Assembly (NCBI RefSeq): GCF_002563675.1
Contig: NZ_PDJC01000001.1
Span: forward strand, 3,162,001 to 3,226,000
DNA: 64,000 bases
Origin: Propionicimonas paludicola
GTDB taxonomy: Bacteria; Actinomycetota; Actinomycetes; Propionibacteriales; Propionibacteriaceae
Direction: 5' to 3'
Position numbers and translations under genes: made by a program. Under the pieces are notes generated by a model. It worked only from the letters and a program-made list of their open reading frames with translations. It ran no database searches and was not told the origin of the DNA. The first letter of the stretch is position 1, and each line of letters begins with the position of its first letter. Below, piece by piece: positions 1 to 8,932 of the stretch.

Positions 1-647
1 GGGTCGACGCAGGCCTCCGGACGCGACCCGTGCCCACCCGCGCCGAACAAGGTCACCTTCAGGGCGTCCGAGCTGGCGAAGGCCGGGCCGGGATGCAGGC
101 CCAGGTAGCCGGCCGGCAGCGGGCCGACGTGCTGGCCGAGCACCACGTCCGGGCGTCCGAACCGCTCGTACAGGTCGTCCGCGAGCATGGCCAGCGCCCC
201 GGTGCCCAGTTCCTCAGCCGGCTGACCGACCAGCATCAGAGTGCCGGTCCAGGACGGGTCGGCGGCCAGCTGAGCGGCCGCGCCGAGCAGGCAGATCACG
301 TGCATGTCGTGGCCGCAGGCGTGCATGACCGGGACGTCCTTGCCGTCGGGGTCGATCCCGCGCGCCGTGCTCGCGTAGTCCAATCCGGTGCTCTCGGCGA
401 CCGGCAGCCCGTCCATGTCTGCGCGGAGCAGGACGGTCGGCCCTTCTCCGCGGCTGAGCAGCCCGACCACGCCGGTGCCACCGACTCCGGTGTGCACCTG
501 GTAGCCCAGCGCAGTCAGCGACTGAGCCAGCACGTCCGCGGTCTGGACCTCCTGGTTGGAGAGCTCGGGGTGGGCGTGCAGCCAGCGATATACCTCGGCC
601 AAGCCCGCGGCGTCCGTGCTGGGATCGACGATTGGTCGGCTGGTCAT
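1..647 (-). CDS. M20 family amidohydrolase/peptidase, C-terminus cut off by window edge
   Basis: Metal-dependent amidohydrolase of the M20/M40 (AbgB/hippurate hydrolase) family, which cleaves amide bonds of N-acyl amino acids or small peptides in the cytoplasm. The visible 215 residues begin with an HPELS motif (about residues 26-30), then RADMDGLP (75-82) and the metal-ligand motif HACGHDMH (109-116). All are typical of the catalytic domain. The dimerisation domain and C-terminus lie outside the window. The start is the ATG at 647, preceded by a strong GAGGAG ribosome site. Substrate cannot be read from the sequence. No operon partner is visible; the next gene is divergent. Confidence 0.88.
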   Translation of the reverse strand, partial: MTSRPIVDPSTDAAGLAEVYRWLHAHPELSNQEVQTADVLAQSLTALGYQVHTGVGGTGVVGLLSRGEGPTVLLRADMDGLPVAESTGLDYASTARGIDPDGKDVPVMHACGHDMHVICLLGAAAQLAADPSWTGTLMLVGQPAEELGTGALAMLADDLYERFGRPDVVLGQHVGPLPAGYLGLHPGPAFASSDALKVTLFGAGGHGSRPEACVD

Positions 648-794
648 GACTCCTCCTCACGCGCCGCCCCGATTGCGGCTGGGAGTCAGCCTAGGACGAC
701 CGGACGGCTTCGGCGCCGTCCCTCACCGAACCGGATGGACGAGTCGGTCGAGGTCAGCAGGTACCCTTCAACCACACTGCAGAAGGGGAGGGCA

Positions 795-1142
795 ATGCCA
801 CCGCTGGAGATCGCGGCCTGGGTGATCGGTGCCGTCGGCTTGGCCGGGGTGGCCTGGGCATTCTTCAAGAGCGACAGCCTGCGGGTGCGGCTCGGGGCGC
901 TGGGCGTCTTCGGCGTCGCGTACCTCGGAATCCTGGCCCTGGGCTGGGGCACCATCGAGTGGTTCAACGCGACCACCATCGGCTTGGCGGCCATCGCGTT
1001 GCTATCCCGGATGAAGGCGCCACTGGCTCCCAAACCGAGCAGTGACGCCGCGCCGGTCACGGACGTCACCGACGCTGAAGTCGTGGACGATTCCGCCCAG
1101 GAGGCTGCTCGGCCCACGGACGAAACCCAGCCGCCCGCCTGA
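795..1142 (+). CDS. small membrane protein of unknown function
   Basis: Predicted 115-residue protein with two hydrophobic segments in its first 70 residues (around 5-22 and 32-50) and possibly a third short one at 58-70. An acidic, Ala/Pro-rich tail of about 45 residues follows and is probably cytoplasmic. The ATG at 795 is preceded by a purine-rich AAGGGGAGGG ribosome site, which decides this start over longer in-frame options. I recognise no family. It is divergent from the M20 gene and lies 125 bp before the secreted lectin-type gene on the same strand, but nothing shows a functional link. Confidence 0.6.
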   Translation: MPPLEIAAWVIGAVGLAGVAWAFFKSDSLRVRLGALGVFGVAYLGILALGWGTIEWFNATTIGLAAIALLSRMKAPLAPKPSSDAAPVTDVTDAEVVDDSAQEAARPTDETQPPA

Positions 1143-1267
1143 CGGGCTCTATCCCTGCTTGTCAGCGGGTTTTTCCGGAACTGATAGGCCGATTCGGCTC
1201 TGTGTGCAGCCGTTCGTGATCCGCTGTGCATATCCTGAGCAGGATTGCTGATCTACCCGGAACGGAC

Positions 1268-3427
1268 ATGGCAATGAAGCCCTCTTTGGTGATCTCGGCA
1301 GTTCTCATCGGACTTGGCTGGTCGCTCGCACCGGCGGTGCCCGCGATGGCCACCCCCCTTGAGAAGCCGGTGGTGATTCAGCCGTTGGTCGGCGCTGACC
1401 GAGCCATCGACATCAAGGGAAGTTCGACCGCCGACCGCGCCGTCGTCCAGACCTACTCGGCCAACGGCACCAGCGCACAGGCCTTCACTTTCGCTGACTG
1501 CGACGACGCGGGCTGGTGTGTGGTGAAGAACGTGAACTCCGCGAAGTGCTGGGAGGTCAAGGGTGCCAGCGCCGCCCGCGGCGCGGTGGTCCAGCAGAAC
1601 ACCTGCACCGCCGGCACCGGGCAGAAGTGGCAGCGGGTCAGCCTCGGCCGCGGGATCTACAGCGTGCGCAGCGATATCGGGGCGAACCGGTGGCTGGACG
1701 TCCGTGGCGGTGCGGCGGCGAAGGGCACCCGGCTCCAGGTCTGGACCCGGAACAGCTCCAAGGCTCAGCGGTTCCGCCTGGTGGCGGCCCCGGATTGGCG
1801 CCTCAACTACGACCAGGTGGACGAGACCACCGCGCTGAAGGTCAGCCTGACCGATCTGGACTCGCTGGCCGGGCAATGGGCCACCGAGGTGTCGCTGACC
1901 GCGAAGTTGAACTACGGCTCGACGACGATGCGTACCGTCACCGTCAAGAAGGCGCTGTCGGCGGTCGGCCCGGACGGCAGCTTCAGCTTCGACGTCGGCG
2001 ACTACGGCAACTGGACCCTCACCGGAGAGTTCCGCAAGGGCAAGGCCAAGGTGAGGACGATCCCGTCCACGAAGGTGGGCGTGACGGCCAGCGAGTACAT
2101 CATCGCCCCGCTGACCGGGACCATGCCGGTGACCATGTTCAGCACCTCGCTGTGGGGCAGCGGTTCGGCCCGCGGTGCGGGGAACTCCATTCCGGTCATC
2201 GCCCAGCTCTCTCGGGCTCGACAGTGGGACTGGACCAAGTTGCCGCGGGGCGTCCACGCCGTTCCGTACCTGACTGCGACGCAGTACTCGAACCCGGTGA
2301 ACGGGAACCGCATGATCGAGGATCTCGCTCCGCTGCGGGCCTACCTGAAGGATCTGCGGGCGCTCGATCCGGACTCGGTCTTCCACCTCTATGTGAACGA
2401 CTATCACGTGCTCGCGGTGCAGTCGCTGCTCTACGCGAACAGGATTCCGGCGGACAACTACACCATCACCCTGCTCTCCGACGGCGGCTTCTCCTACCAG
2501 AAGTTCGCGGCAACCTATGCCCAGGACCCGGTGACCACGCATGACCGGTTGGTCTCGGAATGGCAAGCGGCCAAGGACTACGCCTATGCCAACGGCACAG
2601 TGCTCGCGTCGCTGAACGTCGCCACGGCACAGGACTACATCTGGGCCGCAGTGAAGAGCGAGCCGTTGGCGAAGTGGTGGCTGACCCGTCCGACGCTGCT
2701 CACCTCGGCCGGGGACAGCAATGTCTTCGCCACCGCGGTGGCTCGCGACCCCCAGGTGAACACCTTGTCGATCAGTGCCCGGCTGACCGCCATCAAGGGC
2801 GAAGGCGACGCCGCCCTGGCGGAGTTCAAGGCGCTCTACCGGTTCAACGACGCCTACTTCGCCGCATCCACTGCGAGCGGACGCGACGTGATGATGTTCC
2901 TGGGGACGCGGCTGGAGAACGAAGTCGGGTTCACCGACTACGCCGGGTTCACGATGAAGTACTACGGGTCCGTCTACGACTACTACTACAAGGGTCATCC
3001 GGCGACGCCGACCATGTTCTCGCCCACCAAGGCCGCGCAGCTGAAGGCCATGAAGATCACTGACGTGGACTCCTCGGTGGCTGCCGAGCTGATCCTCTTC
3101 TTCAACCCGGAGATCTATCTGTCGGGCTACCCGTCGTCCACGTACCTGTCGGTGAGTGATCCGGAGATGGCCAAGGGCTTGTTCGGCCTGACCAAGGCGC
3201 AGGGCCTGGCCTCGTCCAGCCCCAGCTACTCGATCATGAAGTGGTTCATGGCCCCGAAGACGTCTTACTCCGGCGAGATCGCCGCGCTGCCAGGTGACTT
3301 CGTCGTCGAGTTCGCCGACTCGGTGGTGGCCAACAAGGGCTACAACATCGCGCTGTGGGATTCGGCGAACAAGACCATCACCTACTACAAGCTGGTCGAC
3401 GGCACCTACCAGAAGGTCGCCGGCTGA
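1268..3427 (+). CDS. secreted protein: signal peptide, ricin-type lectin domain, Ig-like segment, GT80 sialyltransferase-like domain
   Basis: 719 residues. An N-terminal signal peptide is followed by a ricin B-type beta-trefoil at about 33-165, with three QxW/QxF-type repeats (AQAFTF, GQKWQRV, AQRFRLV). A beta-rich segment at about 175-280 follows. The remaining 430 residues resemble GT80 sialyltransferases of Pasteurella and Photobacterium: a SDGG motif around Asp405 (family DDG), KGHP at 575-578 (CMP-binding His577), a Glu at 607 and YPSSTYLS around Ser623-Ser624 (family SSxxFS). Vibrionaceae GT80 enzymes also carry an N-terminal Ig-like domain. The position equivalent to the catalytic-base Asp (family VDxAT) reads Ser292, so activity on the usual CMP-Neu5Ac chemistry is doubtful. 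The assignment comes from remembered motifs, not a search. Start 1268 gives a clean signal peptide; 1274 is equally possible, and no clear ribosome site is seen. Confidence 0.72.
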   Translation: MAMKPSLVISAVLIGLGWSLAPAVPAMATPLEKPVVIQPLVGADRAIDIKGSSTADRAVVQTYSANGTSAQAFTFADCDDAGWCVVKNVNSAKCWEVKGASAARGAVVQQNTCTAGTGQKWQRVSLGRGIYSVRSDIGANRWLDVRGGAAAKGTRLQVWTRNSSKAQRFRLVAAPDWRLNYDQVDETTALKVSLTDLDSLAGQWATEVSLTAKLNYGSTTMRTVTVKKALSAVGPDGSFSFDVGDYGNWTLTGEFRKGKAKVRTIPSTKVGVTASEYIIAPLTGTMPVTMFSTSLWGSGSARGAGNSIPVIAQLSRARQWDWTKLPRGVHAVPYLTATQYSNPVNGNRMIEDLAPLRAYLKDLRALDPDSVFHLYVNDYHVLAVQSLLYANRIPADNYTITLLSDGGFSYQKFAATYAQDPVTTHDRLVSEWQAAKDYAYANGTVLASLNVATAQDYIWAAVKSEPLAKWWLTRPTLLTSAGDSNVFATAVARDPQVNTLSISARLTAIKGEGDAALAEFKALYRFNDAYFAASTASGRDVMMFLGTRLENEVGFTDYAGFTMKYYGSVYDYYYKGHPATPTMFSPTKAAQLKAMKITDVDSSVAAELILFFNPEIYLSGYPSSTYLSVSDPEMAKGLFGLTKAQGLASSSPSYSIMKWFMAPKTSYSGEIAALPGDFVVEFADSVVANKGYNIALWDSANKTITYYKLVDGTYQKVAG

Positions 3428-3482
3428 GCCTGGCCATCCACCGGTCGCCCGTAATGGTGGGGTGACCGGGACGACGGTGCGT

Positions 3483-4148
3483 TCACAGCGTGCGCGGAGA
3501 CTCGTCGGTGTCGCCCAGCCGGGGCCACTCGCGGTTGCGGTTCTCCAGGGTCGGCCACGGTTCGCCCGCAGTGAAGGGTTCGATCTCCACGGCGTCCGGC
3601 TCGACTCCGGAGCTCTTCAGTGCGGCGTTCGGCAGGTAGCCGGCGAACTCCGGGGAGACCTGCTCGGCCAGCCAGTCCCGCTCGATCTGCTCGCGAGGGA
3701 CGTTCGGGACCGCAGGCAGCTCGGCCAGCCCTGCACTGAGTCGCTGCAGCTCGCTCGCGAGTCGGCCGGCCGGTGGCCCCGCCACCCGCCACGCCTCCGA
3801 CGAGGTCGACATCCCCGTGGCCTTTGCCGCGGAAAGAGCCAGAGCGGCCAGGTCCGGGTTGGCCAGCTTTCCGCCGGTGGAGCCGACCTGCAGCACAGTC
3901 ATCCAGGCCACCAGTCCGATCCCGGCGACCACCGGAACCGCACCCCAGAGCTTCTGAGGGCCCAGGAAGATCCACACCATCAGCGCCAGCGTGGGGAGGG
4001 CCACCGCGAGTCCGTATCGGAGCTTCGCCCGTCCGGGGTAGTAGACGAATGAGGGGTATCCGGGGCTCCGCCAGGTGGACACCGGCGGGCTGAGGTAGAG
4101 CACATCGAGGCGATGGCTGAAGCTGCTCGGACGCGGCTCGGTTCGCAT
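3483..4148 (-). CDS. hypothetical membrane protein
   Basis: 221 residues. A hydrophilic N-terminus of about 45 residues is followed by two adjacent transmembrane helices (about 46-64 and 69-90) forming a hairpin. A cytoplasmic C-terminal domain of about 130 residues is rich in Ala, Glu and Pro. The ATG at 4148 has an AGGATC ribosome site 5 bases upstream. No enzymatic motif or family is recognised. It converges on the lectin/GT80-like gene with a gap of about 55 bp and stands alone. Confidence 0.65.
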   Translation of the reverse strand: MRTEPRPSSFSHRLDVLYLSPPVSTWRSPGYPSFVYYPGRAKLRYGLAVALPTLALMVWIFLGPQKLWGAVPVVAGIGLVAWMTVLQVGSTGGKLANPDLAALALSAAKATGMSTSSEAWRVAGPPAGRLASELQRLSAGLAELPAVPNVPREQIERDWLAEQVSPEFAGYLPNAALKSSGVEPDAVEIEPFTAGEPWPTLENRNREWPRLGDTDESPRTL

Positions 4149-4260
4149 GACTGATCCTGGGGTGGGTGGATCGCCGGTCGCTTCCGGCTTGTTCCCAGGC
4201 TAGTCAGTGGGCACCGGCAGCGGTGCTGCTTTCGGTTCGCCAGATGCCGGGCCGGGCAAC

Positions 4261-4287
4261 AGAAAAGCCCGGGTCGATGACCCGGGC
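4261..4287 (-). terminator. intrinsic terminator of tRNA-Arg
   Basis: Read on the minus strand, a 7-bp perfect stem GCCCGGG/CCCGGGC with a short loop is followed by TTTT. It lies 28 bases beyond the 3' end of the tRNA-Arg gene, so it most likely ends that transcript. Confidence 0.8.
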
Positions 4288-4314
4288 CGCAGCCAGTGGA
4301 ACTGACTCGATCTG

Positions 4315-4387
4315 CGCGCTCGGAGGGACTCGAACCCCCAACCTTCTGATCCGTAGTCAGATGCTCTATCCATTGAGCCACGAGCGC
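4315..4387 (-). tRNA. tRNA-Arg(ACG)
   Basis: A 73-base cloverleaf. The acceptor GCGCTCG pairs with CGAGCGC. The anticodon arm has loop CTACGGA with anticodon ACG (inosine-34, reading CGU/CGC/CGA). The T loop is TTCGAGT. The 3' CCA is not encoded. Confidence 0.96.
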
Positions 4388-4402
4388 AGGAAAGCGTCCT
4401 CA

Positions 4403-4432
4403 ACACTACTCGACCCGGAAGGGGGAGTCCAA
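4403..4432 (-). promoter_or_regulatory. candidate promoter of tRNA-Arg
   Basis: On the minus strand, TTGGAC (4432-4427) and TAGTGT (4408-4403) are separated by 18 bases. TAGTGT ends 16 bases before the first tRNA base. Fits a housekeeping sigma-70 promoter; assigned by eye. Confidence 0.55.
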
Positions 4433-4578
4433 CCGAGCCCCGATTCGGCCTAGCAGTCCTGCCCAATGAGTTTGACCGGTCATCTGGTGGACGCAAGACT
4501 CCAAATCAGCTGGTAGTGACTTGAACGGGCCAGGATGGAGACGTCCGGTCCCGAGGAAGTACCGTCCAAGGAGGACGC

Positions 4579-6423
4579 ATGGCAACCGATTCAGCGGTCG
4601 TGATCGATGGCGCTCCGACCAACACCCCGCAGGCACTTGTGGACTGGGTGGCCGGGGTCGCCGCCCTCACCCAGCCCAGTGCCGTCCACTGGTGTGACGG
4701 CTCCGTCGATGAGCGGATCACCTTGGAGTCGCTGCTGGTCGCGTCGGGGACGTTCATCAGACTCAACCCGGTCTTGCGTCCGGACAGCTTCCTGGCCCGC
4801 TCCGAGCCGGGCGACGTGGCCCGGGTCGAGGCGTCCACCTACATCTGCTCGGCCGACCCGACCGATGCCGGCCCCACCAACAACTGGGCCGATCCCACCC
4901 AGATGCGGACCACCTTGGCCGGGCTGTTCGCCGGCTCCATGCGCGGCCGGACCATGTACGTGGTGCCGTTCTCGATGGGGCCGGTCGGCAGTCCGCTGGC
5001 CCGGCTCGGCGTCGAGCTGACCGACTCGGCCTATGTGGTCTTGAACATGCGGATGATGACCCGGATGGGTGCCGATGCCCTGGCCAGGATCGCCGAGGGC
5101 GAGTACTGGGTGCCCGCCGTGCATTCGGTCGGCTACCCGCTGATCGACGGCTACGGCAACCGGCGTCCGGACGTCACCTGGCCGTGCAATGACACGAAGT
5201 ACATCACCCACTTCCCGGAGACCCGGGAGATCTGGTCGTTCGGCTCCGGCTACGGCGGCAACGCCCTGCTCAGCAAGAAGTGCTTCGCGCTGCGGATCGC
5301 CTCGGTGATCGGACGCGACGAGGGCTGGCTGGCCGAGCACATGCTGGTCCTGCGGATGACCAGCCCCGCGGGGCGGGAGTATCACCTGGCCGCGGCGTTC
5401 CCGTCCGCCTGCGGCAAGACCAACCTGGCCATGCTGCGTCCGACCATCCCGGGCTGGAAGGTGGAAACGGTCGGCGACGACATCGCCTGGATGCATCCCG
5501 GCCCGGACGGCCGGCTGTACGCCATCAATCCCGAGCGCGGCTTCTTCGGGGTGGCGCCGGGCACCAGTGAGGGCACCAACCCGGTTGCGCTGCACGCACT
5601 GAGCCACGATGTGATCTTCACCAATGTCGCCCTCACCGACGACGGAGACGTCTGGTGGGAGGGTCTGACCAAGACTCCACCGGCTCACCTGATCGACTGG
5701 CAGGGCCACGACTGGACTCCCGAGTCCGGACGTCCGGCCGCCCATCCGAACAGCCGGTTCACCGTGACCGCCGACCAGGCCGAGACCATTTCGCCGGACT
5801 GGGAGGCGCCCGACGGCGTCCCGATTGACGTGATCCTGTTCGGTGGCCGGCGGGCCAGCAACGTCCCGCTGATCAGTGAGTCGTACGGCTGGGAGCACGG
5901 CGTCTTCGTGGGCGCCACCGTCTCCAGCGAGCAGACTGCGGCCGCCGAGGGCACCGTCGGCGCATTGCGTCGCGACCCGTTCGCCATGCTGCCGTTCTGT
6001 GGCTACAACATGGCCGACTACTGGACGCACTGGCTGAAGGTCGGCAAGGGCCTGGCCAATCCGCCCCGGATCTTCCAGGTGAACTGGTTCCGCAAGGCGG
6101 CCGACGGCCACTGGCTGTGGCCGGGCTTCGGCGACAACTCCCGTCCGATCGAGTGGGCGCTGCGCCGGGTCGGCGGCGAGGTCGGCGCGGTCGCCGCGAT
6201 CAGCGGACGGCTGCCGCGGCCCGAGGACCTGAACCTGGACGGCCTGCGGCTGCCGTCCGCCGATCTGGCTGAGCTGTTCAGCCTGGACCCGCACGCCTGG
6301 GCCGACGAGGCCACCTTGACCGAGGCCTACTTCAGCCAGTTCGGCGACAAGCTGCCGGCCGAGCTGACCAGTCAGCTGGCCGAACTCCGCGATCGGATCG
6401 CGCGAGTGAAGGCCGCCGAGTAG
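4579..6423 (+). CDS. pckG: phosphoenolpyruvate carboxykinase (GTP)
   Basis: 614 residues, the usual length of the GTP-dependent enzyme. It catalyses oxaloacetate + GTP to phosphoenolpyruvate + CO2 + GDP at the start of gluconeogenesis; in actinomycetes it can also run anaplerotically. The phosphate-binding loop FPSACGKTN lies at about 274-282 and [14 protein letters not shown], which carries the substrate-binding region, at about 222-235. The catalytic Cys is within the FPSACGK loop. The ATG at 4579 follows an AAGGAGG ribosome site with ideal spacing. Monocistronic: the next gene converges 7 bp after its stop. Confidence 0.97.
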   Translation: MATDSAVVIDGAPTNTPQALVDWVAGVAALTQPSAVHWCDGSVDERITLESLLVASGTFIRLNPVLRPDSFLARSEPGDVARVEASTYICSADPTDAGPTNNWADPTQMRTTLAGLFAGSMRGRTMYVVPFSMGPVGSPLARLGVELTDSAYVVLNMRMMTRMGADALARIAEGEYWVPAVHSVGYPLIDGYGNRRPDVTWPCNDTKYITHFPETREIWSFGSGYGGNALLSKKCFALRIASVIGRDEGWLAEHMLVLRMTSPAGREYHLAAAFPSACGKTNLAMLRPTIPGWKVETVGDDIAWMHPGPDGRLYAINPERGFFGVAPGTSEGTNPVALHALSHDVIFTNVALTDDGDVWWEGLTKTPPAHLIDWQGHDWTPESGRPAAHPNSRFTVTADQAETISPDWEAPDGVPIDVILFGGRRASNVPLISESYGWEHGVFVGATVSSEQTAAAEGTVGALRRDPFAMLPFCGYNMADYWTHWLKVGKGLANPPRIFQVNWFRKAADGHWLWPGFGDNSRPIEWALRRVGGEVGAVAAISGRLPRPEDLNLDGLRLPSADLAELFSLDPHAWADEATLTEAYFSQFGDKLPAELTSQLAELRDRIARVKAAE

Positions 6424-6430
6424 GCCGCAG

Positions 6431-7516
6431 TCAGGACAGCGGCCAGCGGCCGCGCTGGTAGGACGGCGGGTAGGCCAGCCGATCCGCCTGGCCGAGTTCG
6501 GCTGCGGCCCGGTACGGCCAGGACGGCTCGCGCAGCGCCACCCGGGCCAGCGCGATCACGTCCACCTCGCCGGAGTCGAGGATCTGCTGGGCCTGGGCCG
6601 GGTCGGTGATCAGCCCGACCGCGCTGACCGGCAGCCCACCGGCCCGGACGGCCTTGGCCGCGCCGACCTGGTAGCCGGGGCCGATCGTGATCTTGGCCGG
6701 CGCATTGCCACCGGTGGAGACATCGACGAAGTCGACGCCGTGTTCGCCGAGCATCCGGGCCACCTCGGCGGCCTCATCGAGAGTGAACCCGCCATCGATC
6801 CATTCGGTGGCCGAGATCCGGACCAACAGCGGCTTGCCGGCCAGCCAAACCGCCCGGACCGCGTCGGCCACTTCCAGCAGCAGCCGGGCCCGGTTGGCCA
6901 GCGAGCCGCCGTAGCCGTCGGTGCGCTGGTTGGACAGCGGCGAGAGGAACTGGAACAGCAGGTAGCCGTGGGCGGCGTGCAGTTCGACGGCGTCGAAGCC
7001 GGCCGCGTCGGCCCGCTGTGCGGCGGCGGCAAAGGCAGCGACCACCTCGGCCAGGTCTTCGGTGGTGGCTTCCCGAGGTTCGGCCAGGCCTGGGAATGCG
7101 ATCGCCGAGGGTCCGATGGTCGGCCAGCCGCCATCGGCGACCGGGACCGACCCGGACTTACCGTCCACGCCGAACTCGCGGTAGGTGGAGCCCTTGCGTC
7201 CGGCGTGCTGCAGCTGGACGGCCATGGCTGCACCCTGGCTGTGCACGAACTCGACGACCCGCGCCCAGGCGTTCTGCTGGCTGGTGTTCCACAGGCCCGC
7301 GCACCACGGGGTGATCCGGCCTTCGGGCAGCACCCCGGTCGCCTCGGCGATGATCAGGCCGAAGCCGCCGGTGGCCCGGGCGCCGTAGTGGACCAGGTGC
7401 CAGTCGTTGGGGACGCCATCGCGCTCCTCGCACTGGTACTGGCACATCGGGGCCAGGAAGATCCGGTTCTTGATGGTCAGCTCGCGCAGCTGAATTGGGT
7501 CGAAAAGGGACGGCAT
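6431..7516 (-). CDS. NADH:flavin oxidoreductase, Old Yellow Enzyme family (YqjM/NamA-like)
   Basis: 361 residues forming an FMN-binding TIM barrel that reduces activated C=C bonds with NAD(P)H. Motifs are those of the YqjM/NamA branch: Cys25 in APMCQYQ, which tunes the flavin, and HAAHGYLL at about 179-186, where paired histidines bind the substrate carbonyl. These are followed by SNQRTDGYGGS. The physiological substrate is unknown; the family detoxifies enones and quinones. Few bases and no clear Shine-Dalgarno precede the ATG at 7516, so the mRNA may be leaderless. Converges with pckG. Confidence 0.93.
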   Translation of the reverse strand: MPSLFDPIQLRELTIKNRIFLAPMCQYQCEERDGVPNDWHLVHYGARATGGFGLIIAEATGVLPEGRITPWCAGLWNTSQQNAWARVVEFVHSQGAAMAVQLQHAGRKGSTYREFGVDGKSGSVPVADGGWPTIGPSAIAFPGLAEPREATTEDLAEVVAAFAAAAQRADAAGFDAVELHAAHGYLLFQFLSPLSNQRTDGYGGSLANRARLLLEVADAVRAVWLAGKPLLVRISATEWIDGGFTLDEAAEVARMLGEHGVDFVDVSTGGNAPAKITIGPGYQVGAAKAVRAGGLPVSAVGLITDPAQAQQILDSGEVDVIALARVALREPSWPYRAAAELGQADRLAYPPSYQRGRWPLS

Positions 7517-7601
7517 GGTTACAGGTTAGGGACGGGTTGGTTGCAGCCGCCAAATCGTCCCGAAACCGGGCCTAGCCTCGGCGTCGAGGAGGTGATTCCG
7601 G

Positions 7602-8210
7602 GTGCCCGACACGGTCGGCTGGTTGCAGCACGATGCCGCTGCCGGTGGGACGCCCGGAGTCAGCAGCCTGGCCGCCACAGCGAGTTCGCGACTGCGTCCC
7701 GGGCGGGCCTTGGTGCCCGTGTCCGGTGATGCGGCGGACGCGCTGTGGCTGGCCGGGCGAGGCTGGCAGGTCACGGCAGTGTCGGCCGATGTGGTCACGG
7801 TGAGCCGGATCGCCGCCCAGGCTGCGTTGTTCAATGCCCCGGTCGAGGCGATCACGGCCGACCTGCTCGACTATCGTCCCGAGCCCGCGGGCTACCGGCT
7901 GATCCTGGTCGGCGATCTGGAGTTGGCCTGGCCGCAGTTGCGCCGGCTGCTCACCCGGCTGGTCCCCGGCCTGGCCCCCGACGGCCATCTGGCCGTGCTC
8001 GGACCGGACACCCGCAATCTCGAGGTCGGCTTCGGTGGGCCGGCCAACCCGGAGTTGCTCACCTCGTCCGACCAGCTGGTCGACCTGCTCACCGGCTTGG
8101 AGCTGCAGGTGATCCGCTCCGAAGTGGTCCGCCGGGAGTCGGCGGCCGACGGTGGTCACCGCTACTGGCTGGACCACCTGATCGAGGCGGTCCGCCCGAT
8201 CGAGCTCTGA
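7602..8210 (+). CDS. class I SAM-dependent methyltransferase
   Basis: 202 residues with a Rossmann-type layout. A degenerate SAM motif I (LVPVSGDAADALWLA, about 37-51) resembles the VPGCGxGxDxLWLA form of thiopurine-methyltransferase-like proteins. The second strand ends VTAVSAD, and motif post-II is around ITADLLDY. The glycines of motif I are partly replaced, so cofactor binding is inferred, not certain. The GTG start at 7602 follows a GAGGAGGT ribosome site at 7586-7593. Divergent from the OYE gene and convergent with the ECF operon. Confidence 0.7.
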   Translation: MPDTVGWLQHDAAAGGTPGVSSLAATASSRLRPGRALVPVSGDAADALWLAGRGWQVTAVSADVVTVSRIAAQAALFNAPVEAITADLLDYRPEPAGYRLILVGDLELAWPQLRRLLTRLVPGLAPDGHLAVLGPDTRNLEVGFGGPANPELLTSSDQLVDLLTGLELQVIRSEVVRRESAADGGHRYWLDHLIEAVRPIEL

Positions 8211-8227
8211 GTCAGGGGCTCTCCCGG

Positions 8228-8932
8228 CTACCGTCCACTCGATGCCGGCGGCGTCGACGGCACGGGATCGGCGTGTTGCGGCACCGCGAACGGGCCGAGG
8301 TCGAGATCGAAGGCGTCGCCCAACCTGCTCAGGTCGGCGGCGTTCTGACCGAGTCCGAACACGCTGCCGTCTGCCTCGTTGCCCTTGGCGAGCAGGCTCT
8401 TTCTCGGGATGACCAGGTGCATCACGGTGCCGTCAGGATCGGTCGCACCGGGCGGCCGCGGGCAGTTGCGGCAGACGAACCCGCCGCGCAGCTGAATCAC
8501 CCAGACCGAGGTGTCGATGACTGGCTCGGAATGGCCGACATTGATGAACTGCTCCGCCTTGTCCAGGCTGGTGAGGACGGCCTGGGCGGTGATCCTGGTG
8601 GTGCCGTATCCCTCGGCCTGGGCGGCGGCTCGGGCCCGCCGGGTGAGCTCGTCGATCTCAGCGGTCGGCCCCGGGCCGATCCGCGTTGTCTGCGGTGACC
8701 CGGTGGGCAGGCTGGCCGTCGGGGTCTCGGTCACCGGTATGGCCGGGATCCCTCTGGGCCAGCTCGCGATGCCCACCGCGCCGGCCACCACGACCGCCAC
8801 AGCGGTGGCGACCGCCACTCGGGCATGGCGCCGTTGTGCTTGGCGAGCCAGGGCTCGCTCGGCGTCGAGAGGCGGGACCGGTGGTGCTTGCCAGGCCTGG
8901 CCGGTGCTGCGCAGGAGTTCCTCCACGTCCAT
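8228..8932 (-). CDS. membrane-anchored partner of ECF sigma factor (putative anti-sigma)
   Basis: 234 residues: a short cytoplasmic N-terminus of about 38 residues, one transmembrane helix (about 39-57), then an extracytoplasmic domain of about 175 residues carrying a CRNC pair. It starts at the ATG overlapping the stop of the ECF sigma gene (TAATG), so the two are translationally coupled. That position is where anti-sigma factors sit. The HxxxCxxC zinc motif of classical ZAS anti-sigma factors is missing from the N-terminus, so sigma binding is inferred from context only. It could instead be an effector or sensor. Confidence 0.6.
   Translation of the reverse strand: MDVEELLRSTGQAWQAPPVPPLDAERALARQAQRRHARVAVATAVAVVVAGAVGIASWPRGIPAIPVTETPTASLPTGSPQTTRIGPGPTAEIDELTRRARAAAQAEGYGTTRITAQAVLTSLDKAEQFINVGHSEPVIDTSVWVIQLRGGFVCRNCPRPPGATDPDGTVMHLVIPRKSLLAKGNEADGSVFGLGQNAADLSRLGDAFDLDLGPFAVPQHADPVPSTPPASSGR

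Noticed and set aside
1253-2998. Long open frame on the minus strand opposite the lectin/GT80-like gene
   Set aside because: It is an Arg/Gly/Val/His-rich shadow produced by high GC at third positions; the plus-strand frame has a signal peptide and recognisable domains.
4591-6294. 567-residue frame antisense to pckG
   Set aside because: Composition of a codon-position shadow and complete overlap with an unambiguous PEP carboxykinase.
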